From an uncultured Fibrobacter sp. (GTDB lineage: Bacteria > Fibrobacterota > Fibrobacteria > Fibrobacterales > Fibrobacteraceae), in contig CAKUXP010000020.1 in assembly GCA_934700345.1 (NCBI GenBank), positions 1 through 58,590 on the forward strand: 58,590 bases of DNA, written 5' to 3'. The notes below the pieces were generated by a model. The model ran no database searches, was not told where the DNA came from, and worked only from the letters and a program-made list of their open reading frames with translations. Below, in pieces: positions 24,269-32,372 of the stretch (position 1 is its first letter; every line of letters begins with the position of its first letter). The position numbers were made by a program, and so were the translations under genes.

Positions 24269-24775
24269 TTATTGCTTTGCCGGAAAACGGGCCTGACCGC
24301 TCCGTTCGCGTGGCATTTCCTTAAGTTTATTTTTCTGTTCCGCTGTCAGTACGCTCTTGAAGAACCGGATATCCGCGATGCGCGAATCGAGCCGTTTTTC
24401 GTTCAGGATGAGAAGCTCCATCCGGACAAGCTGGAGGTCCGCATCGTTTACGGAATCCGCTTCGAGAATATCCTTGAGGCGTCTTTCCTTTGCGTGGATT
24501 TTTGCCTTTATCTCCCTTCGGATAGAATCACAGGCGCGACCGTTCGAATCCAGCAGGGCGATCTGCCTGGCCGAAAGCCCTAGCGCGCTGTCCATCCGGC
24601 GCTTGAAATTCCAGTCCTTCTTTTCGGGAGGCCTATCGGACTTTTGCCATTCGGAAAGCCCAGGCGGCGGGGGAGGCTCGTGGCACAGCAGTGCGGAACT
24701 TACAAAGACGCCCGCGGCGGCGGCGAGGAAAAGCCCGCAGATCCAGAAAAACGTATTTTTATTCTTCATCGTCAT
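24269..24775 (-). CDS. Spy/CpxP-like periplasmic protein
   Basis: The product is 168 aa. A membrane or signal segment (about 8-30) leads to a proline-rich stretch and then a long charged helical region with two LTXXQ-like spots: LSARQIALLD near residue 68 and LTAEQKNKLKEM near 146. This layout is that of Spy/CpxP/ZraP proteins, which are chaperones or sensors for envelope or metal stress. The start at 24775 overlaps the anti-sigma-like gene by 4 nt; a second ATG follows 6 nt later. The cluster with an ECF sigma factor supports a role in envelope-stress sensing. Confidence 0.72.
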   Translation of the reverse strand: MTMKNKNTFFWICGLFLAAAAGVFVSSALLCHEPPPPPGLSEWQKSDRPPEKKDWNFKRRMDSALGLSARQIALLDSNGRACDSIRREIKAKIHAKERRLKDILEADSVNDADLQLVRMELLILNEKRLDSRIADIRFFKSVLTAEQKNKLKEMPRERSGQARFPAKQ

Positions 24776-25098
24776 TCCCTTGTTGCGTAATAGTTGTCTA
24801 TCGGGGTGGAAAATGTGCTGATGGCATCTCCGGAACCCAGCGAATTGAACCAGGAGATGGTTTCGAGGGTGTTCCCGTCGGACGCTGCGGAAAACGTGGG
24901 CGTCCTTGCCGTGATGCTTATCGCAAGTGCTCCGGCGATTAGAAGAAGGCTCGCAGCGATGGAAAACGCGGAAAATCCGAAGACCCGTATGCGTTCCCTT
25001 TTTGCCTGTTTCTCGGCAATCCGCAGGACGACTTTTTCCCAGGAACCGATTTTCGGTTCGATCTTTACCGAGTTGGAAAAATCGATTTCGTCAAGCAT
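24772..25098 (-). CDS. anti-sigma-factor-like membrane protein
   Basis: The product is 108 aa. A soluble N-terminal part of about 40 residues is followed by one membrane segment (about 44-63, FSIAASLLLIAGALAISITA) and a short periplasmic tail. I see no zinc-binding HX3CX2C motif, so it is not a typical ZAS-type anti-sigma factor. Position and topology alone suggest the anti-sigma role: it overlaps the ECF sigma gene by 8 nt and the Spy-like gene by 4 nt. It would hold the sigma factor at the membrane until stress. Confidence 0.6.
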   Translation of the reverse strand: MLDEIDFSNSVKIEPKIGSWEKVVLRIAEKQAKRERIRVFGFSAFSIAASLLLIAGALAISITARTPTFSAASDGNTLETISWFNSLGSGDAISTFSTPIDNYYATRE

Positions 25099-25636
25099 AG
25101 TGAATCTCCTTTTCGAGGATGTTTCGGACTTGCGCCCGTGCGCGTGCGAGTCTTGCCTTGAGCGTTCCTTCCGGGGCGTTAAAGATTTCGGAAAGCGTTG
25201 GGATGTCGAGGCCTTCGGCGTCCTTCAGCCAGAGAAGGCTGCGGATTTCCGGGGTGAGGATGGAAAGCCCGTAAGAAAGCGCTTCGCGGTCGAGAGAGGC
25301 TTCTGCGCTTTCCGCCTTGCCGAATGCGGATTCCTCGATTTCGGCGCTGCGGGTCGTTTCGAGCTTTAGGTGGAGCTTTTCCTTTCGGAGCTTCATCAGG
25401 CATGCGTTTTTCGTGAGCGTATAGATCCACGTGGAGAGTTTGGAGTTTCCCCGAAAGCTGCGGATAGCGTCCGGGATTTCCACAAACACGTCCATGAGAA
25501 CGTCTTCCGCCTTGTCGCGGTCAAGCAAAATGCGGAAGGCGAGGTTCAGCACGTGCGAGCTTTTTTCCTTCCATAGTTCCTTTAGGGCGGCGAGATCTCC
25601 GGTCCGGAGGCGCTGTATGATTTCGTTTTCGGACAT
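25091..25636 (-). CDS. ECF RNA polymerase sigma factor
   Basis: The product is 181 aa. Region 2 contains NLAFRILLDRDKAEDVLMDVFVEI and FRGNSKLSTWIYTLTKNACLMKLRKEK. Region 4 contains LTPEIRSLLWLKDAEGLDIPTLSEIFNAPEGTLKARLARARAQVR, a helix-turn-helix that binds the -35 element. There is no region 1 or 3, as expected for ECF factors. It heads a three-gene operon with the anti-sigma-like and Spy/CpxP-like genes and is divergent from metH, 126 nt away. It probably regulates its own operon, but I find no clear ECF promoter. Confidence 0.92.
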   Translation of the reverse strand: MSENEIIQRLRTGDLAALKELWKEKSSHVLNLAFRILLDRDKAEDVLMDVFVEIPDAIRSFRGNSKLSTWIYTLTKNACLMKLRKEKLHLKLETTRSAEIEESAFGKAESAEASLDREALSYGLSILTPEIRSLLWLKDAEGLDIPTLSEIFNAPEGTLKARLARARAQVRNILEKEIHYA

Positions 25637-25762
25637 TTCGAACTTTTGATGCCCGGTGGGCGGTTTCGGTTGCGAAATTTAAAATAATTCTTTTTTTTTT
25701 TCTGGGGAATTGCTATTATTTATGCAAATATCTAAAAATACGCATATCAAATGCGAGGACTT

Positions 25763-28546
25763 ATGAAACTGCCCCTTTCCGAATCATACCGAGATTTGCT
25801 CGAAGAATCCTCGAACCGAATCCTCATCCTTGACGGTGGTTTCGGAACGATGGTGCAGCGCCTAAAGCTCACCGAGAGGGACTTTCGCGGGGAACGCTTT
25901 CTCGATTTCCCGAAGGAGTTGCTGGGAAACAACGATGTCTTGCCGCTCACATGCCCGGACCGGATCGAATGGATTCATCACGAGTATCTTTCTGCGGGCG
26001 CGGATATCATCGAAACGGATTCCTTCGGCGCATCGCCTATCGGGCAGAGGGAATACGGCCTTTCGGAATTTGCCTACGAGATGGCGAAGGCGAGCGCTCA
26101 GATAGCGTGCCGGGCGGTTGAATCGAAAGCGCGGGAAGATCGCGAATCGGGCGCCATTCCTGTTCGGCGTTTCGTGGCGGGTTCCATCGGACCTACTTCC
26201 AAGACGGCGAGCATCAGCCCGGACGTTTCGGATCCGGCTGCCCGGGCGGTTACGTTCCGGGAACTAGTCGAATCGTATCGAGTCTCGGTGAACGGGCTTC
26301 TCGACGGCGGGGCGGACATCCTTCTTGTCGAAACGGTTTTCGATACGCTGAACGCGAAAGCCGCCCTGTACGCTATCCGGGAAATCTGCGACGAACGCGG
26401 GAAAATGTTTCCCGTCATGGTTTCGGGGACGATTACGGACGCTTCGGGGCGCATCCTTTCGGGCCAGACGGCGAAGGCCTTTTTCCATTCGCTTTCGAGC
26501 TTTCCCCTGTTCAGTATCGGGTTCAACTGCGCGCTTGGCGCAAAGGACATGATTCCACATCTGCGCGATATCCAAAGCGCTCCGTTCCGCGTTTCCGTAC
26601 ACCCGAATGCCGGCCTTCCGAACCAGTTCGGCGGCTATGACGATACGCCGGAGATGATGGGCGAGTGGGTTTCTCGCTATGCGGACGAAAATCTCGTAAA
26701 CATCGTGGGCGGCTGTTGCGGAACGACCCCCGCGCACATCCGGCATTTTGCGGAAATTCTCCGCGGGCGCGCTCCGCGCAAGGTCCCCGGGAAGAGCGGG
26801 CGCATCTTGCTTTCGGGCCTAGAAAGCCTCGAAGTCGGACCGGACAGCCGTTTTGTCAATATTGGCGAACGTCTGAATATCGCGGGGTCCCGGAAGTTTG
26901 CGAACCTGATCCATGCGGGAAATTTTGGAGAAGCGGTGAACATCGGGGCTCTCCAGGCGGAAAACGGCGCCCAGGTGATCGATGTGAACCTAGACGACGG
27001 CATGATCGATTCCGAAAAGACGATGGTTCATTTTTTGAATCTCCTGATGTCGGAACCGAATGTCGCGAGATGTCCCGTGATGATCGACAGTTCGCGCTGG
27101 AACGTGCTTGTCGCCGGGATGGAATGCGTCCAGGGAAAGGGAATCGTGAACTCCATCAGCTTGAAAGAAGGCGAGGAAAAGTTCCTGTATCGGGCGGAAG
27201 AAATTCGGCGGCATGGCTTTGCGGTTGTCTGCATGGCGTTTGACGAGCAAGGCCAGGCGACGTCGTTCGAACGTAAGCGGGACGTATGCTCCCGGATGTA
27301 TCGGCTGCTTGTCGATAGGCTCGATTTTCCTCCGGAGGACATCCTGTTCGACCCGAACATCCTTACCATCGGGACGGGAATGGCGGAACATGCGGATTAC
27401 GCGAAAGCCTTTATCGAGACGTGCCGCTATGTCAAGCAAAATTTGCCGTTTGCGCATATCGTCGGCGGCGTAAGCAACCTGAGCTTCGCTTTCAAGGGAA
27501 ACAATTCCATCCGGGAAAGCATGCATTCCTGCTTCCTCTACCATGCGGGGATTGCCGGAATGGATTTTGGCATCGTAAACGCGGGCGTTCTCCCTGTTTA
27601 CGAGGATATTCCCGGGGAGGAACGGGAACTTATCGAAGACCTGATTTTCAATAGGCGGGTCGATGCGACGGACAGGCTGCTAGCCTATGCGGAAACGGTC
27701 AGGAACCGGAAACTGTCCGGTGCGTCATCGAAAGATCTTTTGGCCTGGCGGGAGCTCCCTGTGGAAAGGCGCATTGTCCATGCGATGGTCAAGGGCGTCG
27801 ATGAATTTATCGAAGCGGACGTGGAGGAGTTGCGCGCGAAAATCGATGAACCGGTGCAGATCATCGAAGGACCGCTGATGGACGGCATGAACGAGGTCGG
27901 GACGCTTTTCGGCGAAGGCAAGATGTTCCTTCCGCAAGTGGTCAAGAGCGCCCGCGTTATGAAACGGGCAGTCGCCGTGCTGATGCCTTACATCCAAGCG
28001 AAAAAGAAGGCAGGGGAAAGTGCGAGCTCCGGGAAGATCGTACTGGCAACGGTTAAAGGCGATGTCCATGACATCGGAAAGAATATCGTCGGAGTGGTGC
28101 TCGCTTGCAACAATTACGAAGTCATCGATCTGGGCGTGATGGTTCCGTGCGAAAAGATCGTCGAAGCGGTCCGAAAGTACCATCCCGATATGGTCGGGCT
28201 TTCGGGACTTATCACTCCGAGCCTAGATGAAATGGTCCATGTGGCGAAGACGTTCAAGGCGGAAGGGCTTCGGACTCCGATTATGGTCGGAGGTGCTGCC
28301 GCGTCGGCGATTCATACGGCGGTAAAGATCGCTCCCGAGTCGGACGCCCCTGTTATCTATTCAAGAGATGCCGGTTCTAGCGCTAGCCTTTTGGAACGCT
28401 GGATGAACCCGAAAAAACGTCCGGAATTCTTGAGGAAACTTGCCGCGTCGCAGGAAGCGTTCCGCGCAGAGAGCGCAAGGCAAAAGGCTTCGACGGTTTC
28501 CGTCTCCCTTGAAAACGCGCGGGCCAATGCGCCAAGCTATTTTTGA
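25763..28546 (+). CDS. metH: cobalamin-dependent methionine synthase, without the reactivation domain
   Basis: The product is 927 aa against about 1,200 for full-length MetH. The homocysteine domain (about 1-330) holds the zinc cysteines in GFNCALGAKDM and GGCCGTTPAHI. The methyltetrahydrofolate domain (about 345-625) has INIGERLNIAGSRKF-like and ENGAQVIDVNLDDGMID motifs. The cobalamin module has DVHDIGKN with the axial His at about residue 769. The protein ends at VSLENARANAPSYF, which corresponds to the linker before the activation domain of E. coli MetH, and no remnant follows. The missing domain is encoded at 38945. The ATG at 25763 was chosen over 25751 because GCGAGGA precedes it. A small hairpin (CGCAT/ATGCG, 25741-25755) lies in the leader; no cobalamin riboswitch fits the 126-nt gap. 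Confidence 0.95.
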   Translation: MKLPLSESYRDLLEESSNRILILDGGFGTMVQRLKLTERDFRGERFLDFPKELLGNNDVLPLTCPDRIEWIHHEYLSAGADIIETDSFGASPIGQREYGLSEFAYEMAKASAQIACRAVESKAREDRESGAIPVRRFVAGSIGPTSKTASISPDVSDPAARAVTFRELVESYRVSVNGLLDGGADILLVETVFDTLNAKAALYAIREICDERGKMFPVMVSGTITDASGRILSGQTAKAFFHSLSSFPLFSIGFNCALGAKDMIPHLRDIQSAPFRVSVHPNAGLPNQFGGYDDTPEMMGEWVSRYADENLVNIVGGCCGTTPAHIRHFAEILRGRAPRKVPGKSGRILLSGLESLEVGPDSRFVNIGERLNIAGSRKFANLIHAGNFGEAVNIGALQAENGAQVIDVNLDDGMIDSEKTMVHFLNLLMSEPNVARCPVMIDSSRWNVLVAGMECVQGKGIVNSISLKEGEEKFLYRAEEIRRHGFAVVCMAFDEQGQATSFERKRDVCSRMYRLLVDRLDFPPEDILFDPNILTIGTGMAEHADYAKAFIETCRYVKQNLPFAHIVGGVSNLSFAFKGNNSIRESMHSCFLYHAGIAGMDFGIVNAGVLPVYEDIPGEERELIEDLIFNRRVDATDRLLAYAETVRNRKLSGASSKDLLAWRELPVERRIVHAMVKGVDEFIEADVEELRAKIDEPVQIIEGPLMDGMNEVGTLFGEGKMFLPQVVKSARVMKRAVAVLMPYIQAKKKAGESASSGKIVLATVKGDVHDIGKNIVGVVLACNNYEVIDLGVMVPCEKIVEAVRKYHPDMVGLSGLITPSLDEMVHVAKTFKAEGLRTPIMVGGAAASAIHTAVKIAPESDAPVIYSRDAGSSASLLERWMNPKKRPEFLRKLAASQEAFRAESARQKASTVSVSLENARANAPSYF

Positions 28547-28556
28547 TGGACTCCAT

Positions 28557-28570
28557 CCCTAATCCCTAAT
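28557..28570. repeat. heptamer tandem repeat
   Basis: Two copies of CCCTAAT lie between the converging ends of metH and the M23 gene. Confidence 0.6.
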
Positions 28571-28588
28571 GTCTGTCGCCAATGCGCA

Positions 28589-29500
28589 TTACGAACAGCG
28601 GAGAATTCTTCCGATGCGGAGAACGGAATTCCGCTTGATGCCGTTGAGCGCGCAAAGCCTTCCGATACTCGTATGGTACTTTCTTGCGATTTTTCCGAGG
28701 GTGTCGCCTGGACGGATGCGATGGTAGCGGTACTTGCTCGCTTCTTTCTGGAGCGCGGCGTATTCCTCCTCGGCTCTTTTTCGCGGCAGGCGAACTTCCT
28801 CGCTTAAAAACGCATGGTTTCCAAAATCGAAGAAAATGGCAGGATCGAGCGGCATGTCTCCGATGCGTGTTTCGAAATGGAGATGCGGCCCTGTAGAACG
28901 CCCCGTGTTCCCGCCTAGCCCGATGGCGCTTCCCGCATCTACGGTATCGCCGACCTTGACGAGTTGTTTCGAAAGGTGTGCATAGACGGTCCGCGTAATG
29001 CCGCAATCGCGATGTTCTAGAACAATGTATTTTCCGTAGCCCCGGCGTTCGTAACGAACCCTAGTCACTTTTCCGGGAAAGGCTGCACGGATCGTATCGC
29101 CTGTTTTCAATCCGATGTCGATCCCTTTGTGGATTCGATAATGTCGGAATCCGTAGGGGGAGGTTATCCGTCTGCTTTCAAGCGGTATCGCCGCCTTTCT
29201 CATATCGACAAGGATCGTGTCGAGGCTTTCTTCGGCAAGCATTGTGGAATCTGATCCCATTTCGTCGATAGCGGAAGCTTCGTCGAGAAAGTCGTCCGGT
29301 TCGCTGTCTTCGGGAAAGCTTTCCGTTCCGGGCTGAAAAGGGATGCGGATGCTGTCGTTCGCTGCTTTGTCGGATGCCTCCTTGCGGAATGCGATTGTGT
29401 GGAACGCATTTTTGGCGAGGAATAGCTTTTCGCTCGGATAGTTCGCGGCGGAGGCGCTAACGAGAAAAAGACCGGTTAAGAGAGGAAGAATCTTCTGCAT
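28589..29500 (-). CDS. M23 peptidoglycan endopeptidase with LysM domain
   Basis: The product is 303 aa with a signal peptide (about 1-19). An acidic region of low complexity runs to about 95. The M23 domain (about 110-220) has ITSPYGFRHYRIHKGIDIG with the zinc ligands HxxxD, and HLHFE near the end. A C-terminal LysM (about 258-303) begins YHRIRPGDTLGKIARKYH and would bind glycan strands. The layout is that of NlpD/DipM-like cell-wall hydrolases or their inactive activators, but the zinc ligands appear intact. A TTG 12 nt upstream is an alternative start. Confidence 0.92.
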   Translation of the reverse strand: MQKILPLLTGLFLVSASAANYPSEKLFLAKNAFHTIAFRKEASDKAANDSIRIPFQPGTESFPEDSEPDDFLDEASAIDEMGSDSTMLAEESLDTILVDMRKAAIPLESRRITSPYGFRHYRIHKGIDIGLKTGDTIRAAFPGKVTRVRYERRGYGKYIVLEHRDCGITRTVYAHLSKQLVKVGDTVDAGSAIGLGGNTGRSTGPHLHFETRIGDMPLDPAIFFDFGNHAFLSEEVRLPRKRAEEEYAALQKEASKYRYHRIRPGDTLGKIARKYHTSIGRLCALNGIKRNSVLRIGRILRCS

Positions 29501-29588
29501 GGATGAACGCAAGATAAAAAAATCCGAAAGTTTTAAAGCCCGGTCCGATCGATTAGGCCCCCGGACTTTTGGAAGCGCTTTTTCTTTC

Positions 29589-29596
29589 TATATTTG
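29589..29596 (+). promoter_or_regulatory. glyS promoter box
   Basis: TATATTTG is a full match to TAnnTTTG. A TTTTG lies about 17 nt upstream. The leader is about 28 nt and has AAAGGA before the ATG. Confidence 0.6.
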
Positions 29597-29624
29597 AAAG
29601 GTAAAACTTTCAAAAGGACTGAAT

Positions 29625-31037
29625 ATGGCAAAGACTGTACAGAATGCGCTCAAGGACCTGATTTCCCTTTGCAAGAGACGCGGCTTTATTTTTCCGGGAT
29701 CCGAAATCTATGACGGTCTCGCGAATACGTGGGATTACGGTCCTTACGGTGTCGAACTCAAGCGCAACATCAAGAATCTCTGGTGGAAGACCTTTGTCGC
29801 TTCCCGCCCGGATGTCGTCGGTCTCGATTCGTCCATCCTTTTGAACCCGCGCGTCTGGCAAGCTTCGGGGCATGTTTCGAACTTCTCGGACCCTCTCGTC
29901 GATTGCAAGGCGTGCCACGAGCGTTTCCGCGCTGACCAACTGCTCGAAGAGAAGCTCGGCGAGGGTTGCTGCGCCGGCAAGACCTTTCCGGAAATCCACC
30001 AGATGATGATCGATAACGAAATCGAATGCCCCAAGTGCGGCAAGAAGGATTTCACGGAACCCCGCGCGTTCAACCTGATGTTCCAGACGCAGCTCGGCGT
30101 CCTCGAAGGCACGGGCAACAAGGTCTATCTCCGTCCGGAAACCGCCCAGGGCATCTTCATCAACTTTAAGAACATCATGGACAATGTCCGTCCGAAAATC
30201 CCGTTTGGAGTGGGTCAGATCGGAAAATCTTTCCGCAACGAGATCACGCCGGGGAACTTCATCTTCCGCACTCGCGAATTCGAGCAGATGGAACTTGAAT
30301 TTTTCTGCGAACCGGGAACGGAAAAGGAATGGTATGACTATTGGAGAAAGTTCTGCGTCGCCTTCGTCGAAGGGCTAGGCGTGAACAAGGAAAGGCTCCG
30401 CCTCCGCGAGCATGCGAAGGAAGAACTCTCGCACTATTCGAACGGAACGTCCGACATCGAATACAACTTCCCGTTTGGCTGGGGAGAACTCTGGGGTATC
30501 GCGAGCCGCACCGATTTCGACCTGACGCAACACCAGAAGGAATCCAAGGTCAAAATGGAATATTTTGACGCGGTGAACAATAAGCGCTACATTCCGTATG
30601 TCGTGGAGCCGTCGCTCGGGGTCGATCGTCTGCTGCTTGTTCTGCTTTGCGACGCCTACGATGTCGAAAAGCTCGAAAACGGCGAAGAACGCGTGGTCAT
30701 GCACTTCAGTCCGAAGGTCGCCCCGGTCAAGGCGGCTATCCTTCCGCTGGTGAAGAAAGGCAAGGTCAAGGAAGTCGCGGAAAAACTTTACAAGGATCTC
30801 ATCCAGCATTTCAACGTGGAATACGACGAAACCCAGTCGATTGGCAAGCGCTACCGCCGCCAGGACGAACTCGGAACGCCTTTCTGCATCACTGTCGATT
30901 TCGATACGATTGGCGAAGGCGACGACGTGAACCCTGAATACAAGGGGATGGTCACGGTTCGCGAGCGCGATTCCATGAAGCAGGAACACGTGAAAATCGA
31001 GGACCTGGAAAACTGGATCTTTGCCCATCTGAAGTAA
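29625..31037 (+). CDS. glyS: glycyl-tRNA synthetase, homodimeric type
   Basis: The product is 470 aa, the single-chain alpha2 enzyme found in archaea, eukaryotes and some bacteria, not the tetrameric GlyQ/GlyS pair. It charges tRNA-Gly. GFIFPGSEIYDGLANTWDYGPYG is the class signature. Cysteine pairs (CKACH, CPKCGKKDF) may bind zinc. Class II motif 2 is FRNEITPGNFIFRTREFEQMELEFF and motif 3 is VEPSLGVDRLLLVLL. The anticodon-binding domain is C-terminal. AAAGGA precedes the ATG. A small membrane-protein gene follows after 16 nt. Confidence 0.97.
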   Translation: MAKTVQNALKDLISLCKRRGFIFPGSEIYDGLANTWDYGPYGVELKRNIKNLWWKTFVASRPDVVGLDSSILLNPRVWQASGHVSNFSDPLVDCKACHERFRADQLLEEKLGEGCCAGKTFPEIHQMMIDNEIECPKCGKKDFTEPRAFNLMFQTQLGVLEGTGNKVYLRPETAQGIFINFKNIMDNVRPKIPFGVGQIGKSFRNEITPGNFIFRTREFEQMELEFFCEPGTEKEWYDYWRKFCVAFVEGLGVNKERLRLREHAKEELSHYSNGTSDIEYNFPFGWGELWGIASRTDFDLTQHQKESKVKMEYFDAVNNKRYIPYVVEPSLGVDRLLLVLLCDAYDVEKLENGEERVVMHFSPKVAPVKAAILPLVKKGKVKEVAEKLYKDLIQHFNVEYDETQSIGKRYRRQDELGTPFCITVDFDTIGEGDDVNPEYKGMVTVRERDSMKQEHVKIEDLENWIFAHLK

Positions 31038-31053
31038 CATTTCGAGGCGCATC

Positions 31054-31224
31054 TTGGAAAAGATCAAGGCGGCACGGCAAAAGATTCGGGATTTTCATTC
31101 TAGGGTCCGGAATCTTTCTAAGTGGCAGAAATTGGTAATTCTGGTTCTGGTCGTCGCGGTTCCGGCGGGAATCGCTCTCGCTTCGGTCCTTCTTGTCGCG
31201 TGGAACCGTCGGCGGAAAGGATGA
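31054..31224 (+). CDS. 56-aa single-pass membrane protein, TTG start
   Basis: This short frame is easy to miss because it begins with TTG. It encodes a basic N-terminal helix (about 1-25, rich in Lys/Arg), one hydrophobic segment (about 27-49, LVILVLVVAVPAGIALASVL) and a positive tail NRRRKG. Such a balance of charges predicts a real inner-membrane peptide. GAGG lies 7 nt before the TTG. The stop overlaps the aminotransferase start (ATGA), and the gene starts 16 nt after glyS, so it fits an operon. I recognise no family; the function is unknown. Confidence 0.72.
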   Translation: MEKIKAARQKIRDFHSRVRNLSKWQKLVILVLVVAVPAGIALASVLLVAWNRRRKG

Positions 31225-32372
31225 TGCGCCTGTCGCGAAGACTCCCGGAGGATCTTTCCGATTCTCCTTTTTTTTCGGAACTTTCGAGAGCTAGACGGGA
31301 AATCCCCGATTATCTGGACCTGACGGTTTCAAGCCCGCTGAAAACCGGGCAAGCGTTTCCCTTGGAAGATGTCCTTTCCGAAGCGATTCCGGGCTTTTCC
31401 GTCTGGAATCCCGACGCGAATGGCTGGCTAGAGGCGCGGAAGGCTGTTTCGGCTTATTTTGCGGCGCGCGGCGGGAATTTTCCCCCCGAGGACATTCAGC
31501 TTTTTTCGAGTACGAGCGAAGCCTATTCCGTCCTTTTCAAGACTCTCTGTGACACGGGCGATGCGATTCTCACGCCGATGCCGGGTTATCCGCTTCTGGA
31601 TTCTCTTGCGGCCCTCGAATTCTTGAAGACGGCTCCGTATTTTTTAAGACAGGCAAACGGCAAGTGGAAACTGGATGCGGATTCGCTCTATGCCTTTCCG
31701 CCGCGGACGAAAATTCTGCTTGTCGTTTCGCCGAACAACCCGACTGGTCATGTACTTTCGAGACCGGAATGGGACGCCTTGATGAATTTCGCTTCGCGCG
31801 AAGAACTTTCAATCGTCGTCGATGAGGTCTTCGGGGATTTCATCCATGACGGTTCGGAACGCCCATGGAACTGGGATTCCCGGGATGTTCCCGTTTTCTT
31901 TCTTGGCGGATTTTCCAAGTCGGTAGGTTCGCCGCAGCTTAAGCTTGGTTGGATGGCTTACCGGACGGGAAGGCTCGGAAATTCGCTGAAATCCGCCATC
32001 GAATATGTCGCGGATGCCTATCTGAGCGTATCGTCCCCGGCCTTTTCGCTGGCCGCTCCGATGCTAGAAAGATCGCTTTCCTATGAAAGACGAATCGAGG
32101 CTCGAGTCCGGGAAAACCTGGAAACCTTGCGGAAGCGGTTCCCGTCGAAAGCGTTGATGCCCGATGTGCAGGGCGGCTGGTATGCGGCGTTGCATTTTGA
32201 CGGAGACGACGAAGAGGTGACGCTTCGATTGCTTCGGAAGGCGAAGGTTCTCGTCCAGCCCGGCTTCTTTTTTGACTTTGACGAAGACGGCTGGATTGTC
32301 CTGAGTCTTCTCCAGAATCCGAAAGTCCTAGCCGATGCCGTGGATCGGATTTACTTGGAAGTCGCCGTGTAA
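31221..32372 (+). CDS. PLP-dependent aminotransferase, class I/II
   Basis: The product is 383 aa of fold type I. VSPNNPTGHVL, the PLP aspartate region IVVDEVFGDF and the lysine region FSKSVGSPQLKLGWMAY are present (the PLP lysine is in FSKS). The C-terminus DGWIVLSLLQNPKVL is less usual than the R-containing end of aspartate aminotransferases, so substrate cannot be assigned; AlaC/PatB-like or uncharacterised enzymes are the nearest in feel. The start (31221 or 31224) overlaps the small membrane-protein gene. The 3' end overlaps the convergent cyclase gene by 22 nt. Confidence 0.88.
   Translation: MMRLSRRLPEDLSDSPFFSELSRARREIPDYLDLTVSSPLKTGQAFPLEDVLSEAIPGFSVWNPDANGWLEARKAVSAYFAARGGNFPPEDIQLFSSTSEAYSVLFKTLCDTGDAILTPMPGYPLLDSLAALEFLKTAPYFLRQANGKWKLDADSLYAFPPRTKILLVVSPNNPTGHVLSRPEWDALMNFASREELSIVVDEVFGDFIHDGSERPWNWDSRDVPVFFLGGFSKSVGSPQLKLGWMAYRTGRLGNSLKSAIEYVADAYLSVSSPAFSLAAPMLERSLSYERRIEARVRENLETLRKRFPSKALMPDVQGGWYAALHFDGDDEEVTLRLLRKAKVLVQPGFFFDFDEDGWIVLSLLQNPKVLADAVDRIYLEVAV

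Noticed and set aside
24205..24269. A mobile-element end at the 12-bp inverted repeat (24205-24216 and 24258-24269)
   Set aside because: The arms are AT-rich, there is no transposase or target duplication, and one arm overlaps a stop codon. It is more likely incidental or part of the transcript end.
25637..25762. A cobalamin or SAM riboswitch upstream of metH
   Set aside because: The gap to the divergent sigma-factor gene is only 126 nt and shows no B12-box or SAM-box consensus that I can find.
28400..28590. Truncation of metH by a frameshift or sequencing error
   Set aside because: The protein ends at a domain border, the sequence after the stop shows no remnant of the next domain in any frame, and the missing domain is present intact at 38945.
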